A DNA stretch of 64,000 nucleotides from Nocardiopsis sp. TSRI0078 (GCF_001905145.1 NZ_LWLB01000003.1:62001-126000); one strand, 5' to 3'. Shown: positions 1 through 8,924, counted from the first letter of the stretch. Program-made: numbers and translations. The notes: generated from the letters alone by a model not told the origin.

Positions 1-428
1 AGCCCCTCCCCCGCGCACCGCGTCTGGCACCGCCGAGCCAGACCAGCCGGGCCGAGGACATCGCCCTGGTCCGTCCCTACTTCGCCGCGCACGAGCGCCT
101 CCGCACGGCCCGAGCCCGGATCCCCGGGCCACGCGACCCCGGACCCGCCCCCGCCTCCGCCCCCGCCTCCGTCCCCGCGTCCGACGACGTGCGGCGCGAG
201 TTCGCCCGTGTCCAGGAACGCGCCGCCGCCCTCCTGAGGCAGTGGTCGGCCGCCCCGGAGGGCGACCTGCTCTCCGGCCCCGCGCCCCGGTTCGGGGTCT
301 TCCGGCCCGCCGAGCACGTCAAGCCCGCCGAGCCCGCCAGGCCCGCCGGGCCCTCGGAGTGGGACGAACTCACCTCCCTCACGCGCACCTGGCTCGACCA
401 GCGGCAGCGGCAGGAGGTTCCGGCGTGA
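1..428 (+). CDS. 3' end of an unidentified protein (partial)
   Basis: An open frame enters from the left edge (codons in phase with base 3) and stops at 426-428. The visible part is about 141 residues. It has an Ala/Pro-rich linker, then a region with charged helical character (RREFARVQERAAALLRQW), then a Pro/Ala-rich tail ending in a TRTWLDQRQRQEVPA-like segment. I do not recognise a catalytic motif. The stop overlaps the GTG start of the next gene (GTGA), so the two are probably translationally coupled. Similar short proteins next to RsbW-like ATPases are common in actinomycetes, but that is context and not proof of function. An internal ATG or GTG start cannot be excluded. Confidence 0.55.
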   Translation, partial: PLPRAPRLAPPSQTSRAEDIALVRPYFAAHERLRTARARIPGPRDPGPAPASAPASVPASDDVRREFARVQERAAALLRQWSAAPEGDLLSGPAPRFGVFRPAEHVKPAEPARPAGPSEWDELTSLTRTWLDQRQRQEVPA

Positions 429-934
429 ATCCGCTGACCGGGACCCCGGCCGGGGAGCCCCGCCCGTTCGTGTTCTGGGAACACCGCCTCTACCCGGGCG
501 ACCTGGCGCTGCTGTCACGGGTCCGCGAGGACCTGTCCCGGGACCTGGCCGGGTTCGACGCCGACCTGGTGGAGACCGTACGGCTGTGCGCCAGCGAACT
601 GTTCGCCAACTGCGTCAAGTACACCGGCTCCGGCCGCGAGGGCGGCGAGGTGCTGCGCGCGCTGTCGATGCCGGACCGGCGCACCCTGCGCTTCTCGGTG
701 AGCGACTGCGGGGGCGGCGGGGGCGTCCCCCGCGTTCCGGTCGAGCGCGACGGCGACGAGTGGGACTGGGCCGAGGGCCAGCGCGGACTGCTGCTCGTGG
801 AGAACCTGTCCCGCGCGTGGGGCCACTTCCGGCTGGCCCCCTGGGCGGACCTGGGCACCCACGTGTGGGCGGTCTTCGACGTGGCTCCGGAACGGTCTCC
901 CCGGGGCCTGCGCCCGTACGTCTTCACCTCGTGA
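425..934 (+). CDS. ATP-binding protein, RsbW-like anti-sigma/HATPase_c_2 family
   Basis: A 169-aa protein starting at a GTG that overlaps the previous stop by 4 bp. The first ~20 residues form a short lead, followed by a histidine-kinase-like ATPase fold. The N-box is visible as CASELFANCVKYT (about residues 58-70), the G1 region as VSDCGGGG, and the G2-like loop as GQRGLLLVENLS near residue 120. Proteins of this size in actinomycetes are usually regulatory serine kinases or anti-sigma factors rather than sensor kinases, since there is no dimerisation/phosphoacceptor domain. The partner is not in view. The family call is firm, the role is inferred. Confidence 0.8.
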   Translation: MNPLTGTPAGEPRPFVFWEHRLYPGDLALLSRVREDLSRDLAGFDADLVETVRLCASELFANCVKYTGSGREGGEVLRALSMPDRRTLRFSVSDCGGGGGVPRVPVERDGDEWDWAEGQRGLLLVENLSRAWGHFRLAPWADLGTHVWAVFDVAPERSPRGLRPYVFTS

Positions 935-1005
935 GCCCGAGCGCTCCGGGCCGTGGGACCGGTTCCCACGGCCCCCTTCCCTCCCACCCCCGGTCAAGGA
1001 GCCGT

Positions 1006-1881
1006 ATGCCCAGCCGAGAACACGAGATCCCGCTGCGGATCATCCAGAACCAACCCGCGCTCGCGGCGGTACTGCTGCATGAGTCCCTGGGGTTGGACGT
1101 ACCCCACCACACCGAGGCCCTGTCGACCACCTCGGTCCTGACCAACTGCGACCCGAAGGAGCTCAACAGCGACGGCGCCACCCTGCTCCGGGACGGCGAC
1201 CGCAACGTGCTGGCCATCGTCGTGGAGCGCCAGAACAGCCCTGACCGGGGCAAGCGGGCGAGCTGGCCCGCCTACCTGGTCAACCTGCACGTGCGCCTGG
1301 AATGCCCCGCGGTGCTCGTCGTCCTGTGCCCCGACGAGGCGATGGCGCGCTGGTGCGCCAAGCCCATCAGTGTCGGCCACCCCGGCTTCGACCTGACCCC
1401 GCTGGTGGTCGGCCCGGGCAACACACCCGTCATCACCGATGTGGACCGGGCGCGGGAGATGCCCGAGCTGGCGGTGCTGTCGGCCCACACCCACGGGGAC
1501 GCCCATCCGCTCACGCTGAAAGCCGTGGTGGAGGCGCTCGACGCCACCGCCCCGAGGAACCGTCCGTTCTACTATGACTACGTACTGGCCGGTCTCAACG
1601 AGGCCGCCCGGAAGGAGCTGGAGGGCTTGATGTCCGTGGACACCTACGAATGGCAGAGCGACTTCGCCCGCGAGTACGTCGGCATGGGCCGTGAGGAGGG
1701 CCGCGAGGAGGGCCGGGCGGCCGAGGCCGCGGACAACGTCCTGCTCCTCCTCGACGCGCGCGGTCTGGCCGTGTCCGACCAGGTCCGCCGACGCGTCGAG
1801 TCCTGCACCGACCTCAGGACCCTGCGAGCGTGGGTCCGCCGCGCCGCCACGGTCGAGCACGCCGAGGACCTCTTCGGCTGA
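1006..1881 (+). CDS. Rpn/YhgA-like putative PD-(D/E)XK nuclease-family protein
   Basis: A 291-aa protein starting at ATG after a weak GGA-containing site. Its opening (MPSREHEIPLRIIQNQP) and layout match an actinomycete family related to Rpn/YhgA transposase-like nucleases. A candidate active-site strand lies at about residues 57-72 (DGDRNVLAIVVERQN, with Asp and Glu in the expected order). It is followed by WPAYLVNLHVRLECPAVLVVLCPD, typical of the nuclease core, and a charged C-terminal helix rich in GREEGREEG. Members often occur in many copies per genome. The lysine of the classical motif is replaced by a less typical residue pattern, so catalytic activity is uncertain. Confidence 0.6.
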   Translation: MPSREHEIPLRIIQNQPALAAVLLHESLGLDVPHHTEALSTTSVLTNCDPKELNSDGATLLRDGDRNVLAIVVERQNSPDRGKRASWPAYLVNLHVRLECPAVLVVLCPDEAMARWCAKPISVGHPGFDLTPLVVGPGNTPVITDVDRAREMPELAVLSAHTHGDAHPLTLKAVVEALDATAPRNRPFYYDYVLAGLNEAARKELEGLMSVDTYEWQSDFAREYVGMGREEGREEGRAAEAADNVLLLLDARGLAVSDQVRRRVESCTDLRTLRAWVRRAATVEHAEDLFG

Positions 1882-1943
1882 CGCGCACCGGGGCCCGCAC
1901 GCGCGGTACTCCACGCGGGCCCGCTGAGGAGGGGGAAAGCGGC

Positions 1944-1978
1944 GGCCACCGCCGCCGTATCCGATCGGGGCGGTGGCC
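1944..1978 (+). terminator. Stem-loop downstream of the nuclease-family gene
   Basis: A perfect 10-bp inverted repeat (GGCCACCGCC pairing with GGCGGTGGCC) with a 15-nt loop lies 63 nt after the stop. It has no T-run, as is usual for terminators in high-GC actinomycetes. The 271-bp gap from 1882 to 2152 holds nothing else I can identify, except the Shine-Dalgarno of the next gene. Confidence 0.4.
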
Positions 1979-2152
1979 TGTCGCGACGTCCCTCCCGCTA
2001 CCAGAGGGACCTCACGGTCTACTGGTGTTCCCCGGGTCCGGCACCGCCACTCGCGGTGGAGGAGATTCCCCGGCACCGCCCGGCCCCCCGTCGCGAGTTC
2101 CCGCGGGGCGGCGCCGGGGTAGGCCCACTCCGGACACGGCGCGGAGGAGACC

Positions 2153-2665
2153 ATGGCCGGACACGGGACCGACGAACGCGGGTTCCTGAGCGGACCGCAC
2201 ACCACCGAGCGCCCCCGCTCCACGAGCACGGCGGTCTACACGGCGCGCTTCGCCGCGCCGCCCGACCGGGTGTTCTCGTTCTGCACGAGCAGGTCGGGCT
2301 TCGAGGACTCCATGCCCGAGGGCGTGAGGGTCCTGCGCTGGCCCGAACGGGGGTTCGCCGAGGGCGAGACGATGGTGCTGCGCTGGCGCCTGGCCGGCGT
2401 GCTCCCCGTGCGCTGGGTCGGCGTCATCGACTCCTTCGAGGACGGGGTCGGCTTCACCGACCTACAGCTGCGCGGCCTGTTCCGGTACTTTCGGCACACC
2501 CATGCGGTCGAACCGGCGGGGACCGCGACCGCCTACACCGACCGGGTGGAGTTCGCCAGCCGCTTCGGCCCTGTTGTGGACAGGACGGTCCTGCGGTTTG
2601 TGATGAACCGAATGTTCCTCACACGTCTGGCCAGGATGCGGGAGCTCCTGGAGGACGGGCACTGA
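2153..2665 (+). CDS. SRPBCC-family protein
   Basis: A 170-aa protein with a strong ribosome site (GGAGGAGA, 2143-2150) directly before ATG. Residues ~25-165 have the START/SRPBCC pattern: a strand with AVYTARFAAPPDRVFSF, a polar region with EGVRVLRWPERGF, WRLAGVLPVRWVGVIDSFEDG and a long C-terminal helix (RTVLRFVMNRMFLTRLARMRELL). Such proteins bind hydrophobic ligands in a helix-grip fold and include coenzyme Q-binding and polyketide cyclase-like members. No catalytic residue can be assigned. It converges with the PAP2 gene across a hairpin. Confidence 0.7.
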   Translation: MAGHGTDERGFLSGPHTTERPRSTSTAVYTARFAAPPDRVFSFCTSRSGFEDSMPEGVRVLRWPERGFAEGETMVLRWRLAGVLPVRWVGVIDSFEDGVGFTDLQLRGLFRYFRHTHAVEPAGTATAYTDRVEFASRFGPVVDRTVLRFVMNRMFLTRLARMRELLEDGH

Positions 2666-2708
2666 CACCGCCCCCTCCACGGGGCCGGGCGGGGACCGGA
2701 GGACGCGC

Positions 2709-2738
2709 AGCGCCCGCCGGATCGTTCCGGCGGGCGCT
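2709..2738. terminator. Bidirectional hairpin between SRPBCC and PAP2 genes
   Basis: A perfect 13-bp stem (AGCGCCCGCCGGA / TCCGGCGGGCGCT) with a TCGT tetraloop lies between two convergent genes. There is no T-run. It can serve both transcripts. Confidence 0.75.
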
Positions 2739-2762
2739 GTGCTGCTCGGGCGGGCGGGGAGC

Positions 2763-3641
2763 TCACTCCCTCGCGGGGAGCGGCCCCTCCCGCCTGCCGT
2801 ACCAGGGCCACCACTCGACGGTGCGCCCGTGCGGGAACATCCGGTCCAGGCGGATGGTCATCCGCAGCGCGAAACCGCCCGCGAACATCCCCGCCACCAG
2901 GTCGGTGAACCAGTGGAAGTGCAGGTAGATCGAGACCGTGGACTGGAGCACGGCGATACCGACGATGCAGTACGCCAGGCGCCGGATGATGTGCGGCCGG
3001 GCCGCGCCGAAGCGGATGATGAGGAACAGCACCAGGCCGTAGATGAGGATCGCGTTCGCCCCGTGCCCCGAGGGGAAGGCCACGTTGCCCGGTCCCACGA
3101 AGAAGTCCGGGTCGTAGTTCTTGGCGTGGCCCCGGTTGATGCCCAGCTTCATCACCGAGACCATGGACATCATCCCCACGACCCCGACCGCGCTCAGTAC
3201 GATCGGGCGCCAACTGCGGTGCCAGTAGGCCAGCTGGAGCGCGGTGACGCCCAGGACCGGCAGCGCGACCGCACGGGAGGCGACCGTGTCCAGCCAGTGG
3301 ATGAGCGGTTCCCGGAGCAGGTCCCAGTGGGGCCGGGGCAGCTCGTTCAGGAAGTTGTCCACCGGGTGCAGCGGCCCCGCGGCGAGCATCGTCATGACGA
3401 TCAGCGCGACGGCGAGCATGATGGCGACGCGGTCCGAGGCCAGGCCCCACGCGATCTCGCTCACACTCGGCCACCTGACCGCGCGCACGACGGGCGGCCC
3501 GGGGTCGTACTCGGTGGTACGCACCACGGGGATGGGTCCGCTGTACGGTCCCGCGGCCGGGCTCGGCCGCGTCTGCCTGTCGTATGGCTTGGTCAACTGC
3601 CTGGCCCGTGGATGTCGTCGGGTCCTCGAAGAGTGCGTCAT
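2763..3641 (-). CDS. PAP2-superfamily membrane phosphatase
   Basis: A 292-aa integral membrane protein. About 65 N-terminal residues are cytoplasmic and Arg/Pro-rich, followed by five or six hydrophobic segments. The PAP2 signature is visible in three parts: KLGINRGHAKNYDP (motif 1, Lys and Arg), AFPSGHGAN (motif 2, PSGH) and SIYLHFHWFTD (motif 3, His). The family hydrolyses lipid phosphates such as phosphatidate or undecaprenyl pyrophosphate. The substrate here is not deducible. The first ATG at 3641 is used; the hydrophilic lead makes an internal start possible. Confidence 0.85.
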   Translation of the reverse strand: MTHSSRTRRHPRARQLTKPYDRQTRPSPAAGPYSGPIPVVRTTEYDPGPPVVRAVRWPSVSEIAWGLASDRVAIMLAVALIVMTMLAAGPLHPVDNFLNELPRPHWDLLREPLIHWLDTVASRAVALPVLGVTALQLAYWHRSWRPIVLSAVGVVGMMSMVSVMKLGINRGHAKNYDPDFFVGPGNVAFPSGHGANAILIYGLVLFLIIRFGAARPHIIRRLAYCIVGIAVLQSTVSIYLHFHWFTDLVAGMFAGGFALRMTIRLDRMFPHGRTVEWWPWYGRREGPLPARE

Positions 3642-4270
3642 GTGCTCAGCGCTGTCTCACGTGTCGTGGGCTTGCCTGCGGCACTCGTGAAGCGTGGGGG
3701 GATGGGCTAGCCGTGGTTACTGGAACTGATCTGACGTCCTCAGGGTCGAACCGGAGCGGACCGGGGAGGATGCGTACCTTCCGCCCACTCCCGTTCGACG
3801 GCCGAGCCCTGGGGCTGGTTCACTACTACGTCGTGACCGGCCGACGGCGGGGTCGGCGTCCGAGGCACAGGGGGCCCACAGTGACGTCTACGTCGTGCTG
3901 CGCACCTCCAGAATGTGGTCAGCGCAGGTCAGGGCGCTCCCATCGATCTCCTCGCCGTTACGTGAGTCACGCTCCGTACGGCTTTGTGTGAATATTGCCG
4001 ACAGATGAGCCTACCTGGCCACTCCCCCGAATCGGGGGTGTGGTGGCACACGTCGCCTTCTCCTCCACCTCGGACTTTGCCCGAAACCCCGATACTGGAT
4101 GGCGGCGGTTCACCGCCATGCGACACGTTCGTGAGCCTTCCGTTAGCGGTTCGAGGCCTGCTGTCCGGGCGACCCGCGCTCGTGTGGCACTCTTCAAGAA
4201 GCTTGTACGACGCTGAGCGAACCGGTCCGCGCACAGGCCGTGCGCTGGCCGTGGAACGGAAGGGCCCTGG
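3642..4270. other. Intergenic region between divergent PAP2 and GntR genes
   Basis: 629 bp with lower G+C than its surroundings and no frame with coding character. It holds one hairpin at 4020-4042 (CCCCCG / CGGGGG core, extended with one mismatch). The rest is presumably the divergent promoter region. I see no RNA gene or riboswitch consensus. Confidence 0.5.
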
Positions 4271-4948
4271 ATGGTCGACCTGCCACAGCTGCCGGATGAT
4301 CCCTCGAAACTGGCCCGTGAGCCTCTGAGGGAGCAGATCCGGCAGGTACTGGTCGAGGGCCTGCTGTCCGGGCGCTGGCAGCCCGGGGAGCGGATCGTGG
4401 AGCGCCGCGTCGCCACGGAGCTGAGGGTGAGCCAGGCGCCGGTCCGCGAGGCCCTGCGCGAGCTGGAGACCCTGCGCCTGATCGAGACGGTTCCCAACAA
4501 GGGAGCCCGGGTCAGGGCCTTCGGGGTCCAGGACATGGCCGAGATCTACCCCGTCCGCGCCGGGCTGGAGCTGGTCGCCGCGCAGCTGGCGGCGCCCCGG
4601 CTGGCGGCCGACCCCTCCCCGCTGGAGCGGGAGGTGGAGGCCCTTCGGCGGGCGACCGCGCAGGGCGACGTGTCCGAGCAGATCCGCCACAGCGTGGAGT
4701 TCCACCGCGAGGTCGTGCGCGCCGCCGACAACAGCGTGCTGCTGCACACCTGGGAGTCGCTGGGCGTGGAGGTGTGGACCGCCCTGTCGGTGCGCTGGCT
4801 GAACATGGAGCTGCACGCCAAGGCCGCCGACCACGCCCAGATCACCCAGGCCTTCCGCGAGGGCGACCCCTCGGTGGGGCAGATGCTCAGCGACCACGTG
4901 CTCAACTACGTGGAGGCGGCGCTGCAGTCCCACCAGGGAGTGCACTGA
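4271..4948 (+). CDS. GntR-family regulator, FCD (FadR-like) subfamily; candidate regulator of the PDH operon
   Basis: A 225-aa repressor-type protein. Residues ~15-80 are a winged helix-turn-helix (LREQIRQVLVEGLLSGRWQPGE through VSQAPVREALRELETLRLIE). Residues ~90-215 are an all-helical FCD ligand domain with metal-site residues such as E-F-H-R-E-V around 138. FCD regulators include PdhR and LldR, which respond to carboxylates. The gene is immediately upstream of, and codirectional with, the pyruvate dehydrogenase operon. A 17-bp palindrome overlaps that operon's promoter, so control of pdh is likely but inferred. Confidence 0.85.
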   Translation: MVDLPQLPDDPSKLAREPLREQIRQVLVEGLLSGRWQPGERIVERRVATELRVSQAPVREALRELETLRLIETVPNKGARVRAFGVQDMAEIYPVRAGLELVAAQLAAPRLAADPSPLEREVEALRRATAQGDVSEQIRHSVEFHREVVRAADNSVLLHTWESLGVEVWTALSVRWLNMELHAKAADHAQITQAFREGDPSVGQMLSDHVLNYVEAALQSHQGVH

Positions 4949-5014
4949 CAGAACCCGCTTCGCGCGTGACCTGCCCCGACACACCCTTTCCGGTCCCTTT
5001 CACGTACAGTTGTA

Positions 5015-5043
5015 TTGATCGATCATCGATCAGACCGTAGAGT
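5015..5043 (+). promoter_or_regulatory. Promoter of the pdh operon with overlapping 17-bp palindromic operator
   Basis: The palindrome TGATCGATCATCGATCA (5016-5032) is perfect around its central C. A -35 element TTGATC (5015-5020) and a -10 element TAGAGT (5038-5043) are separated by exactly 17 nt, so the palindrome covers the -35 box and most of the spacer. This is the standard geometry for repression. The neighbouring GntR/FCD protein is the obvious candidate binder. Confidence 0.65.
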
Positions 5044-5415
5044 GTGCGCGACGCACGTCACACACGCGCGCGAGCCCCTTCCCGGGCGCACGGAGTCGTT
5101 CATCCGGCCGGTGGACGAACCCGGGTGCCCGGCACCGCCACGCCGGGCCCGCATGCATAGGCCGATGCAGACCGGGAAGCAATCGGTCAGGGATCCGGCG
5201 GACAACTGCACACGAGACCCCATCAGCGCTTCGTGTCCGGGGAGGACGAGCCACGCTCCCCGGGACGCGCCCCGCAACAGCCACAGAGCGCCGACGCCCA
5301 TGAGCCGGGCCGAGGCGCACGCCGCGACCACGCCCGACAGCGGGGCCGCGGCGGGCCTGGTACCCCGGTCCACAGACCGGGCCGACCGGCCTTCTCGCAC
5401 GTAGAAAGGCACACC
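5044..5415 (+). other. Long 5' leader of the pdh operon
   Basis: If the promoter at 5015-5043 is used, the transcript has a leader of about 365 nt before pdhA. The pdhA frame is open upstream to an ATG at 5233, but that extension is low-complexity and lacks a ribosome site. I found no riboswitch consensus or obvious attenuator. Confidence 0.4.
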
Positions 5416-6525
5416 ATGGCTGACACGGCCAAGCCGAAGGGCCGCACCGCCGCCAGGTCCTCAGGGACCCGCCGACGCGGCCGCAAGGACACCTCCCCCG
5501 GCCTCGCCGACGAGAAACCCGACACCCTCCTCGACTACTACCGCCAGATGGTGTTCGTCCGGCGGTTCGAGGAGCGCACCGCCCAGGCCTACACCCAGGC
5601 GAGGATCGGCGGCTACTGCCACCTCAACCTCGGCGAGGAGGCCACCGTCGTCGGCCTCATGACCGCTCTGCGCGAGAGCGACTACCTGTTCACGAACTAC
5701 CGTGACCACGGGTACGCGATCGGCAAGGGCATGGACCCCAAGCGGGTCATGGCCGAGCTCTATGGGCGCACCGACGGCGTGTCCAAGGGCTGGGGCGGCT
5801 CCATGCACATGTTCGACACCGAGACCCGCATGCTCGGCGGCTACGGCATCGTCGGCGGGCAGCTTCCGCTGGCCGCCGGGGCCGCACTCGCCATCTCCTA
5901 CCGGGGCGGCGACGAGGTCGTCATGTGCCAGATGGGCGACGGCACCACCAACATCGGCGCCTGGCACGAGACCCTCAACATCGCCAAGCTGTGGGACCTG
6001 CCGATCGTCTTCGTGGTGGTCAACAACTTCACCGGCATGGGCACCACGGTCGAGAGGTCCTCCGCCGAGCCCGACCTGTACAAGCGCGGCGCCGCCTTCC
6101 GCATCGAGGGTGAGCGCGTGGACGGCCGCGACGTGCTCGCGGTCCGCGACACCGCCGCACGGCTGGTCGAGCGCGCCCGCGAGGAGCAGACCCCGTTCCT
6201 GCTGGAGGCGTGGAGCTACCGGATGAAGGGCCACTCCGTGGTCGACCCGGCCAAGTACCGCACCGACGAGCAAAAGGACGAGGCGCGTTCGGAGGAGAAC
6301 GATCCGATCGCCCTGTTCGGCGAGAAGCTCACCCGGGAGGGCATCCTCACCGACGAGCTGCGCGACGAGATCGCCGCCTCCGTCAAGGCCGAGGTCGCCG
6401 AGGCCGCGGAGTTCGCCGAGAACAGCCCGCACCCGGAGGTGTCCACGCTCTTCGACTACACCTACGCCACCCCGGTGCCCAACGAGTCCACCCGCATGCC
6501 CGCCGACCCGGTGTTCGCGGAGTAG
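5416..6525 (+). CDS. pdhA: Pyruvate dehydrogenase E1 component, alpha subunit
   Basis: A 369-aa thiamine-diphosphate enzyme subunit of the heterotetrameric alpha2beta2 E1 type. It decarboxylates pyruvate and passes the acetyl group to E2 lipoate. Residues 1-35 are a basic Lys/Arg/Thr-rich lead. The catalytic fold follows, with YRQMVFVRRFEE and the ThDP motif GDG (about residue 173) ending in NN (about 201-203). The phosphorylation-loop-like region YRMKGHSVVDP is near 271-281. The start at 5416 is supported by AGAAAGG 8 nt upstream. pdhB follows after 13 nt, forming an operon with pdhC. A related branched-chain 2-oxoacid activity cannot be excluded from sequence alone. Confidence 0.88.
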   Translation: MADTAKPKGRTAARSSGTRRRGRKDTSPGLADEKPDTLLDYYRQMVFVRRFEERTAQAYTQARIGGYCHLNLGEEATVVGLMTALRESDYLFTNYRDHGYAIGKGMDPKRVMAELYGRTDGVSKGWGGSMHMFDTETRMLGGYGIVGGQLPLAAGAALAISYRGGDEVVMCQMGDGTTNIGAWHETLNIAKLWDLPIVFVVVNNFTGMGTTVERSSAEPDLYKRGAAFRIEGERVDGRDVLAVRDTAARLVERAREEQTPFLLEAWSYRMKGHSVVDPAKYRTDEQKDEARSEENDPIALFGEKLTREGILTDELRDEIAASVKAEVAEAAEFAENSPHPEVSTLFDYTYATPVPNESTRMPADPVFAE

Positions 6526-6538
6526 GGAAGGAACCCAC

Positions 6539-7552
6539 ATGTCTGTGATCACTTACCGCCAGGCTCTGCGGGACACCCTTCGCGCCGAGATGGTCCGCGA
6601 CGAGAACGTCCTCGTCATGGGCGAGGAGATCGGCGTCTTCGAGGGCTCCTACAAGATCACCGAGGGCCTGCTCAAGGAGTTCGGCCCCCGGCGGGTCAAG
6701 GACACCCCGATCGCCGAGGAGGGCTTCGTCGGCGCCGCCGTCGGCGCGGCCATGCTGGGCCTGCGCCCGGTCGTCGAGCTGATGACGATCAACTTCTCCC
6801 TGATCGCCATCGACCAGATCATCAACCACGCCGCCAAGATCTACGGCATGTTCGGCGGCCAGTCGAGCGTGCCCATGGTCATCCGCACCCCCGGTGGCGG
6901 CGGCCAGCAGCTCGGTGCCACGCACTCGCAGAACATCGAGCTGTTCTACTCCTTCATCCCCGGACTGAAGGTGCTCGCCCCCAGCACCCCGGCCGAGGCC
7001 TCGGAGATGCTGCGCGCGGCCATCCGCGACGACGACCCGGTCCTGTTCCTGGAGAACCTGGGCCTGTACAACTCCAAGGGCGAGGTCGCCGACGACTACG
7101 CCGAGCCGGACAACGACTCCGTCGCCACGATCGGCCGCGCCAAGGTCACGCGCGAGGGCAGCGACATCACCCTCATCGGCTACTCCCGGATGGCGATGGT
7201 GGCGGGCCAGGTCGCCGAGAAGCTGGCCGAGGAGGACATCGACGTCGAGGTCGTCGACCTGCGCTGCCTGCGCCCGCTGGACCGCCAGACCTTCGTGGAC
7301 TCGGTCAAGAAGACCGGTGCCGCGGTGATCTGCGAGGACGACTGGCTGACCTACGGGATCGGCGCGGAGATCGCCGCCTCGATCCAGGAGGGCGCCTTCG
7401 ACTACCTCGACGCCCCCGTCCGCCGGGTGGCGATGGCGGAGGTCCCCATGCCCTACGCCAAGCCGCTGGAGACGGCGGCCCTGCCGTCGGTCGAATCGAT
7501 CAGCACCGCCATCAAGGAGACCCTGAGCGCCGTCGGCAAACGGGTCGGGTAG
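6539..7552 (+). CDS. pdhB: Pyruvate dehydrogenase E1 component, beta subunit
   Basis: A 337-aa partner of the E1 alpha subunit. The transketolase-like pyrimidine domain is visible (MGEEIGVFEGSYKITEGLL, then DTPIAEEGFVGAAVGAAMLGLRPVVELM), including the conserved Glu of EEGF that activates ThDP. The C-terminal transketolase domain contains VVDLRCLRPLD. The length is typical for E1 beta (325-340 aa). AGGGAAGGA lies just upstream of the ATG. It is spaced 13 nt from pdhA and 15 nt from pdhC, so cotranscription is near certain. Confidence 0.9.
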   Translation: MSVITYRQALRDTLRAEMVRDENVLVMGEEIGVFEGSYKITEGLLKEFGPRRVKDTPIAEEGFVGAAVGAAMLGLRPVVELMTINFSLIAIDQIINHAAKIYGMFGGQSSVPMVIRTPGGGGQQLGATHSQNIELFYSFIPGLKVLAPSTPAEASEMLRAAIRDDDPVLFLENLGLYNSKGEVADDYAEPDNDSVATIGRAKVTREGSDITLIGYSRMAMVAGQVAEKLAEEDIDVEVVDLRCLRPLDRQTFVDSVKKTGAAVICEDDWLTYGIGAEIAASIQEGAFDYLDAPVRRVAMAEVPMPYAKPLETAALPSVESISTAIKETLSAVGKRVG

Positions 7553-7567
7553 AGGGAGATTCCAAGC

Positions 7568-8896
7568 ATGAGCGAGATCCAGATGCCGCGCCTCTCCGAC
7601 ACCATGGAGGAAGGCGTCATCAGCACGTGGGTCAAGAACGTGGGCGACAAGGTCGCCTCCGGTGACGTCCTGGTCGAGATCGAGACCGACAAGGCCGTCA
7701 TGGAGTACGAGGCCTACGAGGACGGCTACCTGGTCAAGCAGTCCGTCTCCGAAGGGGACACTGTGCCGATCGGCGCGGTCATCGGTGTGATCGCCGACTC
7801 CCCGGACGCGGTGCCCGAGGACTCCGGCGACGGCGGCGAGGAGAAGCACGCCGCGCCTCCCAAGGAGGAGCAGGCGGAGAAGGCCGAGGACCTGAAGGAG
7901 GCGGCCGAGGGGACCGAGGCCGAGGCCGGGAAGCCCGCCGAGCCCGCCGGGGCGCCCGCCCCGTCCGGCGACGACGAGGCTCCGCGTCCGCGCACCTCCC
8001 CGCTGGCCCGCAGGCTGGCCAGGGAGTACGGCCTGGACATCACGAAGATCAGGGGTTCGGGCCCCAAGGGCCGGATCGTGCGCGCCGACATCGAGGCCGC
8101 GCGTGAGGGCGGCGCCGCCCAGGAGACCCCGCACACCGTGGAGGCCAAGGAGGAGGCCAAGCCCGCTGCGGAGAAGGCCGTGACCGCCCCCTCCTTCGAC
8201 GACGGCCGCGACTCCGAGGAGCTCAAGGTCAGCAACGTGCGCAAGGTGATCGCGCGCCGCCTGACCGAGAGCAAGCAGACGGTGCCGCACTTCTACCTGC
8301 GCCGCACGATCGACGCCGAGGCCCTCAAGGCCTTCCGCGCGCAGATCAACGAGCAGCTGTCCAGCACGGGCGTGAAGGTCAGCTTCAACGACCTGATCGT
8401 CAAGGCCTGCGCGACGACGCTGAAGCTGCACCCGGCGGTGAACACCTCGTGGGTGGACGACAAGCTGCTCCAGCACGGCCGGGTCAACGTCGGCGTGGCC
8501 GTGGCCGTGGACGCCGGACTGGTCGTGCCGGTGCTGCACGACACGGACAAGGCGACCCTGTCGGAGATCTCCACGCGCACGCGCGAGCTGGCGGGCAAGG
8601 CCCGTGACGGCAAGCTGAAGCCGCAGGAGATGAGCGGCGGCACGTTCAGCGTGTCCAACCTGGGCATGTTCGGCGTGGACAGCTTCTCCGCGGTGATCAA
8701 CCCGCCGGAGGCGGCCATCCTCGCGGTCGGCGCGATGCGCCAGGAGCCGGTGGTCGTGGACGGCGAGGTGGCCGTGCGCAACCGGATCTCCCTGGAGCTG
8801 TCTGTGGACCACCGCGCGGTGGACGGCGCCGTGGGCGCCGCGTTCCTCAAGGACCTCGCCGAGATCCTGGAGGAGCCCATGCGGATCATCCTGTAA
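7568..8896 (+). CDS. pdhC: Dihydrolipoamide acetyltransferase, E2 component of pyruvate dehydrogenase
   Basis: A 442-aa E2 with a single lipoyl domain (residues 1-78; the lipoylated Lys is K42 in ETDKAVMEYEAY). An acidic Ala/Glu/Pro linker follows (~80-140), then the E3-binding domain (~143-178, SPLARRLAREYGLD and GPKGRIVRADI). The catalytic acyltransferase domain (~215-442) ends in the active-site motif DHRAVDG (His about 415). It moves the acetyl group from lipoate to CoA. No E3 (lpd) gene is in this operon, so E3 must come from elsewhere. RBS AGGGAGA upstream; a strong hairpin ends the operon. Confidence 0.9.
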   Translation: MSEIQMPRLSDTMEEGVISTWVKNVGDKVASGDVLVEIETDKAVMEYEAYEDGYLVKQSVSEGDTVPIGAVIGVIADSPDAVPEDSGDGGEEKHAAPPKEEQAEKAEDLKEAAEGTEAEAGKPAEPAGAPAPSGDDEAPRPRTSPLARRLAREYGLDITKIRGSGPKGRIVRADIEAAREGGAAQETPHTVEAKEEAKPAAEKAVTAPSFDDGRDSEELKVSNVRKVIARRLTESKQTVPHFYLRRTIDAEALKAFRAQINEQLSSTGVKVSFNDLIVKACATTLKLHPAVNTSWVDDKLLQHGRVNVGVAVAVDAGLVVPVLHDTDKATLSEISTRTRELAGKARDGKLKPQEMSGGTFSVSNLGMFGVDSFSAVINPPEAAILAVGAMRQEPVVVDGEVAVRNRISLELSVDHRAVDGAVGAAFLKDLAEILEEPMRIIL

Positions 8897-8924
8897 CGGG
8901 AGGGCTCCGCGCTCAGCACACGTG

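Noticed and set aside
5233..5415. In-frame N-terminal extension of pdhA
   Set aside because: The extra 61 codons are low-complexity, have no ribosome site, and exceed the normal E1 alpha length; the 5416 ATG has AGAAAGG upstream.
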